A DNA stretch of 64,000 bases from Pictodentalium vernedei (Eukaryota > Mollusca > Scaphopoda > Dentaliida > Dentaliidae): NCBI GenBank assembly GCA_031216915.1, contig CM062292.1, forward strand, positions 205,675,262-205,739,261. Direction: 5' to 3'. The notes beneath the pieces were generated by a model. The model made no database searches and was not told where the DNA came from. It was given only the letters and a program-made list of their open reading frames with translations. A program made the position numbers and the translations under genes. Shown in pieces: positions 11,522-21,494 of this stretch. Positions within the stretch are counted from its first letter, which is position 1, and each line of letters opens with the position of its first letter.

Positions 11522-12077
11522 CATGCGTAAACCTATTCTCTGTGTGTTGCGATCAAAGGAAAACTATACATGAATTCAGGCATAACAAATTTGTGTTTAG
11601 CACACAGTCGTGATATCCATTTAATTTTTATGAGTATTGATCGCCCTCGAAGAATGTACGCAGTTGCCTAGTTCATTATTATTGAAGCAACAACTGAAAA
11701 CAATTGCCTAACAGGTTTTGTCGTATTTGTATACTCCATGTTACCATCCTTGAACAGACAGAGTTCTAGATTATTTTCGTTAGTATCTGTTGATCAATAA
11801 CCGTTTTGTTAGCAATTTTGGAATATGTTTATAAGAACTCTCCAGTAAACTGGAACAAAAGAAATCCATATGAAGAAAAATTCGCTTGATCTGAACTTAT
11901 TATGAAGTTCACATGGGTAACGTGAAGTCGCTGCCTTATCCGAATACCGGCATTTTCAACAGGGCCCTTGTCGTGACTTTTAACGTACCGACATTTAACC
12001 ATTTACTCCGGGGCCTGCTGAAGGGAGGTTTAGATGAGCGTGACACCCTTCCAATATTCATTTTCGTCTAGACTGGA
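11522..12077. other. Unassigned AT-rich stretch
   Basis: No gene, repeat or element recognised between the family B MITE and the tandem tRNA-like repeat. Confidence 0.45.
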
Positions 12078-12172
12078 GTGATTGTCTCCTTCAATATACA
12101 CTCTCAGGCCCGTACCACTTTTCGTCTGAGTCCAACCACAGCACTTCCGCCGTACTGTAGCCAGCGCGTTTC

Positions 12173-12431
12173 ACAGGGTCACGTTTTAAAGGGGTCTTTA
12201 GCCTTCGCGGAGTGTCTCTCTCTCCGCACAGAGACAGCCATTTTACGTCTACACCCGATATGACTGTACGCTGTGACACCATTACCCCCCCCCCCCCCCT
12301 CTCCCAATGGATGCTGATAGAGAGTGTTCGGACATCGCGAGAACTTTCCCCTACCGGGGATCGATCCCGAGACCTCTGGCAGGAGGAACCAGCGCACTTA
12401 TGAACTCGGCCACCATGCACTCTCTGAGGCC
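12173..12431 (-). mobile_element. tRNA-derived SINE inserted in tandem repeat
   Basis: Read on the minus strand, the head contains TGGTGGCCGAGTTC (A-box-like) and GGGATCGATCCCCGG (B-box-like), resembling a Ser/Leu-type tRNA. The corresponding place in the second tandem unit (near 12985) lacks this DNA, so it is an insertion. A run of C near 12283-12299 lies in its body. It differs from family S in lacking the TGTCCTTGGGC block. Confidence 0.65.
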
Positions 12432-12613
12432 ACACTTTCATGTAGCTGCCGTAAGGGAAGGGAACCAAGTACTCGTGGGAACATCATCTAAAAATCTGGA
12501 TCCCAGTCATCGTTTTGTGACGGTGTGCAATGGTCCATTGGTGTTGGTCTCCTGAATGCCAAGCAGGGTTGCCAACGGTTCGATTCACGGCCGGTGATCA
12601 GAAATCACCATTC

Positions 12614-12871
12614 CAGGCCTGAAAATAAGCAGTCTGACATTCATTTGTAGAATGAGGTTCCCAGAGGGAGAACTTGATGATGCTATCCCATACAGTGGGC
12701 CATTTTATCCCCCTGGGTACCTCTTTCTGTTTAGTTTTGAAACCCTGATTCAGATTGAGGTTCACAGAGGGTAAATTTAGTGGTGCTACCCTGCTGTGCA
12801 GGGTAGCAACACAAAATTCACCCTCTGGGGACCTTATTTTGTAGATGTCAATCTGCTTCTTTTCTGGCTTA
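12614..12871. mobile_element. hAT-type MITE (family D), copy 1
   Basis: The ends are CAGGCCTGAAAATAAGCAG and the complement of a near match (TAAGCCAGAAAAGAAGCAG). Flanks are CACCATTC (12606-12613) and TACCATTC (12872-12879), an 8-bp duplication with one mismatch. The uninterrupted paralogue at 13157-13212 has a single copy of the target. CAG-type ends plus 8-bp duplications are typical of hAT transposons. The interior is a fold-back with GGTAGCA arms. The open frame 12598-12981 on the minus strand is a by-product. Confidence 0.85.
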
Positions 12872-13208
12872 TACCATTCCAACTTCTCTGAAAACATGAT
12901 TGTGTCCTGCAATATACGCAAACAGGTCCGTGTCTTCATCTGGGGCCAATCACAACACTTTCGTCGTACAGTAGCCAGCACGTTTCACACTTTCATGTAG
13001 CTGCCGTAAGAAAAGTAAACCAAGTGTTCATGGGAACATCATTTAAAAACCTGGATTCCAGCCATCGTTTCTTGGCGGTGTGCAATGGTCCAGTGGTTTA
13101 GGTGTTGGACTCCTGAATGCAAGGCGGGGTTGCCGATGGTTCGATTCCCGGTAGGCGATCAGAAATCAACATTCCAGTTTCTACAAAATCATGATTGTGT
13201 CCTTCAAT

Positions 13209-13235
13209 ATATATACACACACACACACACACAAC
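13209..13235 (+). repeat. (AC)n microsatellite
   Basis: A short TA then CA run. It interrupts the third unit of the tandem tRNA-like repeat. Confidence 0.9.
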
Positions 13236-13309
13236 ACACAGACACACGGCCTGTCTAACAAAAGGACCCGATTGTGACAGTTGGATGATCAGTAGGGAGT
13301 CGGAACGTG

Positions 13310-13564
13310 TTAACACTTTATTCAACGCAGACGACGATATATTCAAATTTACGATTTAAATATTATTTTGTGTAATTGTCAAGACAATTTCAACCTGACA
13401 ACGTCATGTGACCCATCATTGGAACGAGCTCGGCGAGCTCGTTCCAAAGAGGGGTCACTTGATATGGTTTTGTTGAATTTTTATTTGAAAAATTAATTGT
13501 TTCAGCTGCTGATTTTGTATATTACGCGGGAGGATGCGGCCGATTCGTTAGGTAAAGGGTAAAA
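13310..13564. mobile_element. MITE family A, subfamily 2, copy 2
   Basis: TTAA at 13310, end GGTAAAGGGTAAA at about 13551-13564. Centre is GGAACGAGCTCGGCGAGCTC followed by GTTCC. The arms differ from subfamily 1 (GTCATGTGACCC on one side, GGGGTCACTTGA on the other). The copy at 26529-26746 is the same subfamily. Confidence 0.75.
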
Positions 13565-13842
13565 TAAGAAGTTGGGTCTACCAGGTGTAAATCGCCAACA
13601 TGTCTTTTTGAACTATTATCCCGTCCGACTAATATTCCAACTACATTTAGTTGGAATATTTTATCAGTCGCTCAAAAACCAGCCCTCCCCACCCCCATTA
13701 CACACACTTCACGGTCATCGTCGCGACGCTCCTGTTTTACCTAGCACAACTGCAGTATTCCACTCACGTTGTTCGCAACAGTCGGTATTTAAATTTGGTA
13801 TTTTGTTTGTCTCCACCTGAATGTAGCATCGTCCTATTCGTC

Positions 13843-13935
13843 GAGTCCGTCCAGTGAGGGGTCAGAAGCTATGTTTTGGGGGCGAAAAATGGAAATTTTT
13901 AATTTCAAGAAATTTGTTTCCAAGTGATGTCTGTT
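13843..13935 (+). mobile_element. MITE family A, right-half fragment
   Basis: The words CAGTGAGGGGTCA, GCTATGTTTT and AATTTCAAGAA follow the order of the right arm of complete family A copies. The left half and both termini are missing. Confidence 0.5.
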
Positions 13936-14160
13936 AAATGGCGGATCCAGAGTGGGCGTGGGGAGCATCGACCCTCCCCAGGGTGTCCGAACAACATGCA
14001 ACGCTTGCATTGCGTCTTTTGTGCAACTGCCTTTGATGTATTGCGCCCATTTGTTTGAACTATTGTGTTGTAATTTTTTACTCCTTTCAGTCATTTTAGT
14101 CACTACCGGTACAATACATTTCACTTTTAAGTGTTTTTTTTTTTTTTGTTTTAACGAATT

Positions 14161-14464
14161 ATGTCCGACACGGCGTGACCCTGGTTGTTGAAAGTGCCGT
14201 TAACCCTTTGAAATCGAGCGGCCGACTTTCCGGCCCAGAAGCATGATACGTAATAACTTCATTAAGTCTGATTGCTGCTGAGTGAATGTGTGGGGTAATT
14301 AATATTTTCAACGTGCAGCCCCTTTGGCTGCACGTTGAAAATATTAATTGCTCTACCCCCAAATAATGAATGTGATCTCTGCCAAATACTGTCATTGAAC
14401 TGACATGGAAGATATCACCACGGTTCAAAGGGTTAAAATTCAATAAACAAACAAACAAACAAAC
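14161..14464 (+). mobile_element. SINE family S 3' fragment, split by a MITE
   Basis: The left piece (14161-14199) is the end of the SINE body (TGTCCGACAC to AAAGTGCCG). The right piece (14437-14464) is the tail with (AAAC)n. A family B MITE sits exactly between them, at the TTAA of the SINE word GTTAAA. Confidence 0.75.
14200..14436. mobile_element. MITE family B, copy 2 (complete, TTAA-flanked)
   Basis: TTAA at both ends (14200-14203 and 14433-14436). Terminal inverted repeat CCCTTTGAA / GGTTCAAAGGG. Core hairpin ATATTTTCAACGTGCAG and complement near 14308-14345. The SINE tail on both sides supports precise TTAA insertion. Confidence 0.9.
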
Positions 14465-14729
14465 TGAATTATAACCGCCCACCAAAACTCCATTTTCTTC
14501 AGTAACTTTCGGGCTTCCACTTGCCACAATTTCTGGAAATGTTTTAAAAGGTTAGGTTGAGCCACGACAGGTCAACTGCAGGTACCACATACAGGGCTGA
14601 CAATTTTCGTCTTTGGAAGAGATTTACAGGAAAGTTAGCACCCCTTAATGTCTTAAAGCTGTACGTAAATTTAACACAAATCGTATGGGAACTGAGTCAT
14701 ATCAAAATTGCAATTTCGAATTCGAAATG

Positions 14730-14983
14730 TTAACCCTTTACCTAACCAGAAAAGCAGACGACACTTGCAAAAAAAATTCTTGAATTGCTAATTTGTTTCA
14801 TTTTTTTTGTCTCAAAAAAATAGGTTATGACCCCTCGTTGGAACGAGCTCGACGAGCTCGTTCCAAAGAGGGGTCCTAACCTATATTTTTGAGACAAAAA
14901 AGGAAATAAATAATGCAAATTAATTGGCGATTTTTGAGAATAGCGATGGCCGGTTTTGGCCGTTACGTTGGGTAAAGGGTTAA
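14730..14983. mobile_element. MITE family A, copy 4 (complete reference copy)
   Basis: TTAA flanks at 14730 and 14980. Ends CCCTTTACCTAAC and GTTGGGTAAAGGG. A long imperfect palindrome, 254 bp including both TTAA, is centred on GGAACGAGCTCGACGAGCTC. This is the best complete copy in the window. It can fold into one long hairpin and has no ORF. Confidence 0.9.
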
Positions 14984-15060
14984 CTATTTTGTATCATCGA
15001 TGTGCGCATCATTTCACAAACGTCAGACATTTTCCTGTAGAGTAGAATAAAAAATACAGA

Positions 15061-15404
15061 AACTGTCAGTGGTTATGGCATTGAACTTCAATCCGGGAAG
15101 CCTGCGGCTCGATTCCCGCCAGAGTTAACTGCGTTGTGTCCCTCTGCAAGGCATTTAATCCCGACTGTCCACATTGGGGCACGGTGGCGATGTGTACTAA
15201 GACGTGCTGCACGTCGACGGTGCGCCTGTCAACAAATGCTAACCCCGGTTGTGTGGAGTTGGTACGTTGGGGAGTCTGTAAGTTGCTAGCCGTTACGCGG
15301 TGGTTCTCTCAGGGTACTCCGGCTTCCTCCACCCGTAAAACTGTCCGACACAAGGTGACAAGGGATGTCGAAAGTGTCGTTAAACTCCAATAAATAAATA
15401 AATA
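15061..15404 (+). mobile_element. tRNA-headed SINE (family S)
   Basis: The head has GTCAGTGGTTATGGCATTG (A-box-like) and GGCTCGATTCCCG (B-box). The body begins GTTGTGTCCCTCTGCAAGG and continues through GTGCTGCACGTCGAC and CGGCTTCCTCCACCCGTAAA. The tail is (AATA)n. Of the plus-strand copies it is the only one with a tRNA head and complete body. Confidence 0.85.
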
Positions 15405-15946
15405 ATTGGACCTTCTTCGCTCGTCAAGTAATTCAAGGTGGATAACTTTATCGAAAGTCGATTTTCATGAGGATATAAGTCAGAGATGCATCCAACTGTT
15501 TGGCCGACTGTGTCTGTGACATCAATCATCAGAATGAGAGCGACATTGGAGCGACACAAGTACGCCAGTTAATGATTTTTATACAACGGGGGATGAGAAA
15601 CAGTAACATTTTTTCCAACACAAGCTTCCGATTGAATAAAATAAAACGTTCACATTTTACTGTTGAGGTCAGTCTCTCGCGACACAATATTGGAAAACTG
15701 TGCCGGAATCGCTATTCGATGAGCCAAACTCTGAACGTTCATAAGTGAGAGTATCAAATTTATTCTCGTGAGAAAGTACACGTTACAGTATATGTCTATA
15801 TCGAATCAATATCAGTCCCGACGAAAATGCACCGACAGAGAAACTGACGGCGGGGGAGGCGGTAGGGGCATCAGCGGGCGGTATCCATATAAATCAATGC
15901 CATTGTCTGTCACCCAGGTTATGATGTACTGTATGTTGGATGCATC
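15405..15946. other. Unassigned stretch
   Basis: No gene recognised. The frame 15500-15748 has no identifiable domain. Confidence 0.4.
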
Positions 15947-16551
15947 TATTCACTTGGAACTTAATTAAGCACCCCCTGAAATGTGTCAAGACAGTGAAGT
16001 TGCTGTTACTGATTATTATGTGTTAATGATTGCTATGTCTTGCAGTACATTTCATCTCGTGAAACATGACGTTTCTGGTTGATAGCGTACCACAAACACA
16101 TCCCCTCCCCCACGTGAAGCATGCCTCCCACGAATGTCACCAAAAAAAAACCCAACTATCATCCGCATGCAATATCTGGATATAAAACAAGAAAATTTGT
16201 CACTCCTTTTATCAATAAATGTTGACAGACCTAGGAGGATACTGTCAGAGGCACTAAGATGGCAAATCGTTGGCATTCATGCAACAGGCATGTCATTCAA
16301 AGCTATTGGAAGGCAACTTGGCTATAGTCATTCTGTCGTCAGCAGACTTGTCCGAAAATATCAACAAACAAACGATGTTAAGGACCGACCAAGGCCTGGC
16401 CAACCCCAAAAGACCTCTCCCCGGGAAGATCGGAGTCTGGTACGCCTCGTTAGGCGTGAACCCTTTGCTTCAAGTGGGGTTTTGAAACGCATTTGATTGC
16501 CCAACAGGCGTTTATGCAGCAGAACTGTCCGAAACCATCTCGAAGCACTTG
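15947..16551 (+). mobile_element. Tc1-like transposon, 3'-truncated (same family as 28561-30090)
   Basis: The left end reads TA then TTCACTTGGAACTTAATTAA and GCACCCCCTGAAATG, matching the terminal inverted repeat of the element at 28561-30090. The element stops abruptly where a MITE-like sequence begins at about 16552. No right terminal repeat is seen on the far side of that MITE, so the 3' half is deleted or displaced. Confidence 0.8.
16134..16551 (+). pseudogene. Tc1-like transposase, N-terminal DNA-binding part
   Basis: A transposase of this superfamily cuts and pastes its own DNA in the nucleus. Only the N-terminal DNA-binding region is present. The open frame 16134-16496 reads ALRWQIVGIHATGMSFKAIG, then QLGYSHSVVSRLVRKYQQTN, a classic helix-turn-helix. 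After it comes DRPRPGQPQKTSPREDRSL, the linker into the second helix-turn-helix. A stop follows VLKRI, after which the frame continues as LPNRRLCSRTVRN. The catalytic DDE domain is absent. The protein is nearly identical over this part to the minus-strand copy at 29500-29855, which shows the family. Dead. Confidence 0.85.
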
Positions 16552-17008
16552 CACACTAAAAACTAAAGTGTTAAAACTGACACGTCCAAGGTGTTAAACC
16601 CATTCTAACTCTTAGGGTTTGATTTTAACACTCAGTGTGCGATGCTTTAAGCACTTGGACATTACAATCGTCAGACATCTGAAACTTGAATGGATGGCAC
16701 TTCCCATGTGTCTAGCATTGGTGGTTCTTCCAGAATCGTCCATAATTTGATTTGCGCTTGGTGGGTACATAATTAAAAGGACACAACGCAGATGACGCGG
16801 ATCAGGCTCGAGAGTTCGAGCCTGATCCGCGTCATCTGCGTTGTTTCCTTTTAAGTGTCGCGACATTACACTTGTCAAGTGGTATTGTTGTAACACCTGT
16901 CAAGTTCTGGGATATCTACACTTGAACAAAGTGCTAGTTCAGCACTTAGTAAGTGTTAAATACAGCACTTCAAGTGTAGTTTTTAACACTTTAGTTTTTA
17001 GCGTGTGG
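16552..17008. mobile_element. MITE-like element with long central palindrome
   Basis: The ends are CACACTAAAAACTAAAGTG and the complement of a near-identical sequence near 16983-17008. The centre (16773-16854) is an almost perfect ~82-bp palindrome with arms starting TTAAAAGGACACAACGCAG. The word AAGTGTTAAA recurs in the flanks in both orientations. No clear target duplication was found, so class is open. It terminates the Tc1-like transposon at 15947-16551. Confidence 0.7.
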
Positions 17009-17095
17009 TGTTCACCACGGTTGGTATATAAAGCAAAACTTTATGTCATAGGTTTTTCATATACAGTAGAATAGGTGATCATGGTATAAAATGAG
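17009..17095 (+). repeat. Interspersed repeat R2, copy 1
   Basis: Shares GTGTTCACCACGGTTGGT, TGTCATAGG and ATATACAGTA with 23786-23872 in the same order. Unknown class. It abuts the MITE-like element on its left. Confidence 0.55.
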
Positions 17096-17157
17096 GTTCA
17101 AAATAAAAGGTAGAGAAAAAACGTAAAATTGGCATAGCTGACATCGGGTGCGTAAAT

Positions 17158-17600
17158 TTGAACGAGCAATTGCTCGTTAGCTCATTTGCTCGATGGGATT
17201 CGAGTCATTCGAGCAATATGTGCGAGTCACTCGACATAAGACGGAATCCCACTTATGGAGTCTCTTTTTGGAATCCCATTTGTGGAATCCCTTTTTTGAA
17301 AACGCCTGTGGCTATGGAATCCCCTTTTTCTGAAATGAGTCGTCGATTAGCATGTGCGAGTCAATCGAACAAGCAATTGCTCGTTAGCTCATTTGCTCGA
17401 TGGGATTCGAGTCATTCGAGCAATATGTGCGAGTCATTCGACATAAGACGGAATCCCACTTAAGGAATCCCATTTGTGGAATCCCTTTTTTGAAAACGCC
17501 TGTGGCTATGGAATCCCCTTTTTCTGAAATGAGTCGTCGAGCAGCATGTGCGAGTCAATCGAACGAGCAATTGCTCTAAAGCTCATTTGCTCGATCTGTT
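17158..17600 (+). repeat. Tandem repeat, ~200-bp units
   Basis: GAGCAATTGCTCG-like words begin units near 17163, 17371 and 17565, giving periods of about 208 and 194 bp. Within each unit, GGAATCCC-type words recur. The first unit has an extra ~14-bp internal duplication (TTTTGGAATCCC). About 2.2 units. Open frame 17158-17463 is a by-product. Confidence 0.8.
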
Positions 17601-17819
17601 TCGAGTCGTTCGAGCAATGACTTACTAGTAACTGCTCGATAGCTTATTGGCTTTGAGAATGATATGGGGTTTTGTTGTACACATGGGAAATAACTCTGCA
17701 TACAGATTATGGGAAACCAAGCACTGGTGATTATAAGACTTGGACGAGAGAACCAGAGATAGTTTGGACTAGATAAACTGCTAGCGTTAGAGAAACATAT
17801 GCAATAGGCATTGAAAATG

Positions 17820-18227
17820 GGATTCTGGGAAAATCAGGTCCTGTACTCCTATTCAATAGAACATACCCCAAGGAGATATCTCGGTCCTATAGCATTACGG
17901 GTTATTTTTATATGCCCAAAATGGGGCTTCACATGTCCGTTTTGGGTGGTTTGGTGTAGATTTTGGTGGTTTGTAAGGGTGGTCGGGTCTATTTGGGTAA
18001 TTAGATATACTCTAGTTCAATCGAACACACCCGCTGTACCCCTTTGGTACTATAGTACTACGTGCTAAGGCGATAAAATGGGGAATCCGTAGTAAATAAA
18101 GTCAATTTCGGTGATTTGGGGTGGATTTTGGTGATTTGGAAGGATTGTCGGGTTGTTTGTGGTAATTCGTGACACTCCTATTCAATCAAACATACCCTCC
18201 GAACATACCCCTGTCTTGTTGTTGGCC
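17820..18227 (+). repeat. Imperfect tandem repeat
   Basis: Segments with TATTCAATnnAACATACCC, GATTTTGGTG and GGTCGGGT/TGTCGGGT recur near 17850, 17990 and 18180, about 150-190 bp apart. No coding content is recognised. Confidence 0.5.
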
Positions 18228-18446
18228 TTTGGGTAACATAGCAACCACGTGCTACCATAGAAACCAAGATGGTGGCCTCCACTATACAAAATGGACGACG
18301 GAAAAACTATCACCCTAACAACACGTGCTGCGCATGCGCACTCACACCACGTATCACTACGGGTGTGACGTCACAAGATGGCCGGTCACGCGGGTTACCA
18401 TGACAACACAACATGGCGTCACTGGGTCACGTGACTATGACGTCAC
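18228..18446. promoter_or_regulatory. Promoter-like motif cluster (CpG-rich)
   Basis: In about 220 bp lie a perfect NRF-1 palindrome TGCGCATGCGCA (18329-18340), two full CRE sites TGACGTCA (18366-18373 and 18438-18445), and an E-box palindrome GTCACGTGAC (18426-18435). CACGTG also occurs near 18247, and CACGTGC near 18322. YY1-like AAGATGGCC (18375-18383), AAGATGGTGG (near 18270) and ACATGGCG (near 18411) add to it. GTTACCATGACAAC (18394-18407) resembles an RFX X-box. The region is much richer in CpG than its surroundings. These site types cluster at housekeeping promoters in animals. No start site or downstream gene is visible, so promoter activity is inference. Confidence 0.5.
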
Positions 18447-19812
18447 ATGAGATCCAGCATGAGATCCGGCAACTAACCCCTGAAACATACGAGACATGCT
18501 ACTACCTTGTTTAGACGATGAAACGCGAGAGGGGTGTCCAAAATATGGGCGAAGTGGGATGGGGAATATGGTTGAGTGCTGGGCACCATCGAATACATTT
18601 ATGTTATGGGACACACAGAGAACGAGCAGGGAGGAATAATTAATGTAAATAAACAATTTTGCAACACAATTTCAAAAAGAATTCGGGTGGCTCAAATTAT
18701 AATTTCGGTGCATCTTATTGATTTTTGATCATTCAGTGATAAGTCTAAATATGTTCTCGGGGCTCAAATATCATTCATTTGGTTCAATACTGTGAAGGAA
18801 TGTGTTTTCATGTTTTTTGTGTGCGTATATATATACTGGTATACACTGGTATTTAAGGTCACTTTCACGATCTGCCGCAAGATTCGTTCAGATTTAAAAT
18901 TAGCCAATGATATGTAGGGTCATGCCGTCCTAATTATGGATTGTTTACCCAAAGCATTTGATGTCGTGGTCTGTGATACCACAGCGTAACTTGTTGGTGA
19001 AAAGTGTAGTCTTCTTATAATCTTATTTTCTGATCTCTCGCGTTGTCTGCATTTATAATGTTTAATGCTCCCCTGACGAAGATCTCCCTCACCAGCATCC
19101 AGTTTAAGTCGTTATGTCAAAGTGCATAGCTTTTTCGGTCTGGTTGAGAACTTTAAAAGATATTCTAAGTGACTATAAGGCGCCCGCGTTTTCTTTGGAC
19201 GGAGGGGGGAGGGGCACCCAAAATCCTCTGCTTCAGTTCGACCGGTTCTATTTTTTCCAAATAAAAGGAAGAGACGACCCCCTGTCAATAATAGGTAAAG
19301 TGTATGCATGCCGGGCCTAATTGGCGAATGCTTTGGAGTCGATGCTAAGATTTCATACTAGCCGGTCAATTATAACAAGGTCCGGAGTCAAGTGACAAAA
19401 CAGAAGGTGACCTTTCAGTAGGCTCAGTTTTGGATGATTCCAACCTACCATTAAGACGGAATTGAAGCGATTACTATGGGTGGATTAGGTTGAGCTTGAG
19501 TTGTGCACTTTAAGCCACTTATCTGAATTATAAATAACCAAATTGAGACATCAGCGGAATATGGATATACGAGTCACGGTTTTAAGTACCGCCGCTGCAT
19601 TCGAAGCGGTGAGACGGGAACCTGGGTGGATGCCGGTCATAGCTAGAACAGATGTAGGAAATTATGTTACATTCGTCACCTGGTAGGCTTTCCAAACAGC
19701 AGATGGTGTGAAGCGACCTTTATCTATGTAAGGGACTCCAACATTCAGACAGATGGACAAGGCTCCATTGAGACTGGAGATCTAGAAGGTGGATTGATGC
19801 AGGGGAACAGAT
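18447..19812. other. Unassigned stretch beside the promoter-like cluster
   Basis: No exon recognised on either strand. A fragment starting TTTAAGGTCACTTTC at about 18851 resembles the 3' end of the second SINE family. The frame 18435-18656 (minus) overlaps the motif cluster and has no recognised domain. Confidence 0.4.
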
Positions 19813-19822
19813 TTTATTTAAT

Positions 19823-19890
<68 letters not shown>
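19813..19890 (+). repeat. (TTTA)n tract, SINE tail
   Basis: About 19 units of TTTA/ATTT. In this orientation it is the 3' tail of the minus-strand SINE whose body lies at 20190-20467. Confidence 0.9.
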
Positions 19891-19919
19891 AGGCGGGTCG
19901 TTAAAGGTGGGGAAAGAAG

Positions 19920-20207
19920 GTGCGAAAAAGGAGAAATGGAGAGCCGGAACATCTACTGAAGAATGCCCCAAACCCCTACCTAGTAGGAAAAAAAATCTTT
20001 AAGAAATTACTAGAAGAATGGGATGAAGACATGACAGAGAAGAGGATGAGAGAAGCCATGAAGGAAAGGGGTAATATTTTAGTTGGGGAGATTGGAGAAG
20101 CGCTAACTAGGGATATTATAAAACAGTTCAAGTCTGAATATTGGAAGATTAGGAGGGAAACTGGGAGAGAAATGACGGAGGATGCCGGATTTTCCGGAAA
20201 GAACTAG
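19920..20207 (+). CDS. Unrecognised 95-residue charged ORF inside a SINE
   Basis: I do not recognise this frame. It reads a Lys/Glu/Arg-rich, probably helical sequence (for example KKLLEEWDEDMTEKRMREAM, then GEIGEALTRDIIKQFKSEYW). Composition is unlike the stop-rich surroundings. It sits between the (TTTA)n tail and the body of a minus-strand SINE, where other SINE copies have only about 90 bp of ordinary body sequence. It may be an insertion or template switch that captured coding sequence from elsewhere. The last codons overlap SINE sequence. No upstream promoter or splice sites are evident. It may not be expressed. Confidence 0.25.
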   Translation: MRKRRNGEPEHLLKNAPNPYLVGKKIFKKLLEEWDEDMTEKRMREAMKERGNILVGEIGEALTRDIIKQFKSEYWKIRRETGREMTEDAGFSGKN

Positions 20208-20467
20208 CGCGCCTCTGAGAGCAACCGTCAGACTCTTCAACTAACTCACTCTCCACAAGGAGAGATAACAACGGTTGCAAGCAAGTAGCTCATCGACGTG
20301 CAGTACGGCTAAGACAAAGCCTGTGTACTCACAGTTACCATGCCCCACATGGGCAATCGAGATTATGTGTCTTTCCCAAGGACACAACGTGGTTACCGCT
20401 GGTCAGGATCAAACCGTCAACCTTTCGTTTTATGGTCCAAGGCTTTAACCACTGAACCACCGGGGGC
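20190..20467 (-). mobile_element. tRNA-headed SINE (family S), 3' part replaced
   Basis: On the minus strand the head is CGGTGGTTCAGTGGTTAAAG with B-box GGTTTGATCC. The body retains TGTCCTTGGGAAAGACACA and GTACTGCACGTCGATGA. The 3' portion that normally joins the tail is replaced by the unrecognised sequence at 19891-20190. Confidence 0.75.
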
Positions 20468-20487
20468 GGTGACATAATTTCAGTGTT

Positions 20488-20674
20488 TTAACCCTTTACC
20501 CAACGTAACGGCCAAAACCGGCCAGCGTTATTCTCAAAAATCGCCAATTAATTTTCATTATTTTTTCATTTTTTGTCTCAGAAACATAGGTTATGATCCC
20601 TGATTGGAACGAGCTCGTTCAAGAATTTTTTTTTTGCAAGTGTAGTCTGCTTTTCATGTTAGGTAAAGTGTTAA
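20488..20674. mobile_element. MITE family A, copy 5 (internal deletion)
   Basis: TTAA at 20488 and 20671. Left end CCCTTTACCCAACG, right end AGGTAAAGTG. Most of the right arm between GAGCTCGTTC and AAGAATTTTT is missing, so the hairpin is lost while both ends remain. Confidence 0.85.
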
Positions 20675-21238
20675 AGATAAAACCGGCTATGGGCAAATAA
20701 TTTGGCATACTGCAATAAATTATTTACTCCTTCAGCTTTGTGTTCCTGAAAGAAAGTATCGTACATAGAATACTGTTCTCAACAGACAAGGCAGGTTTGT
20801 CAGGTGCCTCACCCAAGAATTGAAACATAAGTTGTCCCTTGAAAGGGAATAAAACCTTCTAGTCATTTACAGCTGAAATTTGAAGGAACCTGGGGCGTAA
20901 TCTGTAATCAAAACAATCCAATTCATGTCGCACCGAGAATCGAGGAAATGGGGACTTTTGTGATTTAAATACGGAAGACTTCCTGGAAAATGAAATTTCG
21001 ACTGTAAAAGCCTCGGAAGTCCGCCATGTCCCTTTCGCTGCTTCGAGACTCAAACCATATGCTCTACACTATGAGCTGCAGATAATCAAAGGTCCGACCG
21101 GTTACAGAATTCATCCAGGGGCTGAATTTCCTCTTGTCGGCTCTAACAATACGCGAATCAATTTAGCAACAAGAGGCCTGCATCCAAAAGCGCTGCTAAT
21201 TCCACTGACCGCAAAAAATTAGTCTGAGTCGAAAGAGT

Positions 21239-21487
21239 GAAAAAGGCCATAACTCTGGAAAAATGTATGGAAGAAACGCACACTACACGGTATCGTTCCC
21301 CCATGGTGTTATATCACAACCCCAAATATCATTCAAATCGGAGTAGCAGTGGCTGAGATACAAGGGAAAATGTTGGCACGGACGGACGAATGGGACGGAC
21401 GGACGGACGGACGGACGGACGGACGGACAGACAGACAGACGGAGGTCTACACTAGATACCCCTTCGACTTTTCAAGTCGAGGGCACA
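21239..21487 (+). mobile_element. Pearl/HINE-like element, right end
   Basis: A segment starting GGCCATAACTCTGG leads into a (GGAC)n/(ACAG)n microsatellite (21379-21444). A terminal hairpin follows, CCCTTCGACTT and AAGTCGAGGG (about 21460-21483). Microsatellite then hairpin is the common right end of this element type in the window. The left end is not defined. Confidence 0.55.
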
Positions 21488-21494
21488 ATAATTT

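Larger units (their letters stand above)
12078..13215 (+). repeat. Tandem tRNA-like repeat, two units, first unit carrying two insertions
   Basis: A unit of roughly 300 bp occurs twice. Each contains a tRNA-like segment with GGTTCGATTC as B-box (near 12579 and 13138). Unit 1 (12078-12890) is interrupted by a tRNA-SINE and a hAT-type MITE. Unit 2 (about 12893-13190) is uninterrupted and acts as the empty-site reference. A third copy starts at 13190 (TGATTGTGTCCTTCAATAT) and is cut short by the (AC)n tract. Confidence 0.7.

Noticed and set aside
12598..12981. 127-codon minus-strand frame, similar to a frame at 55586-55852
   Set aside because: The similarity is due to both lying in copies of the hAT-type MITE; no transposase motif.
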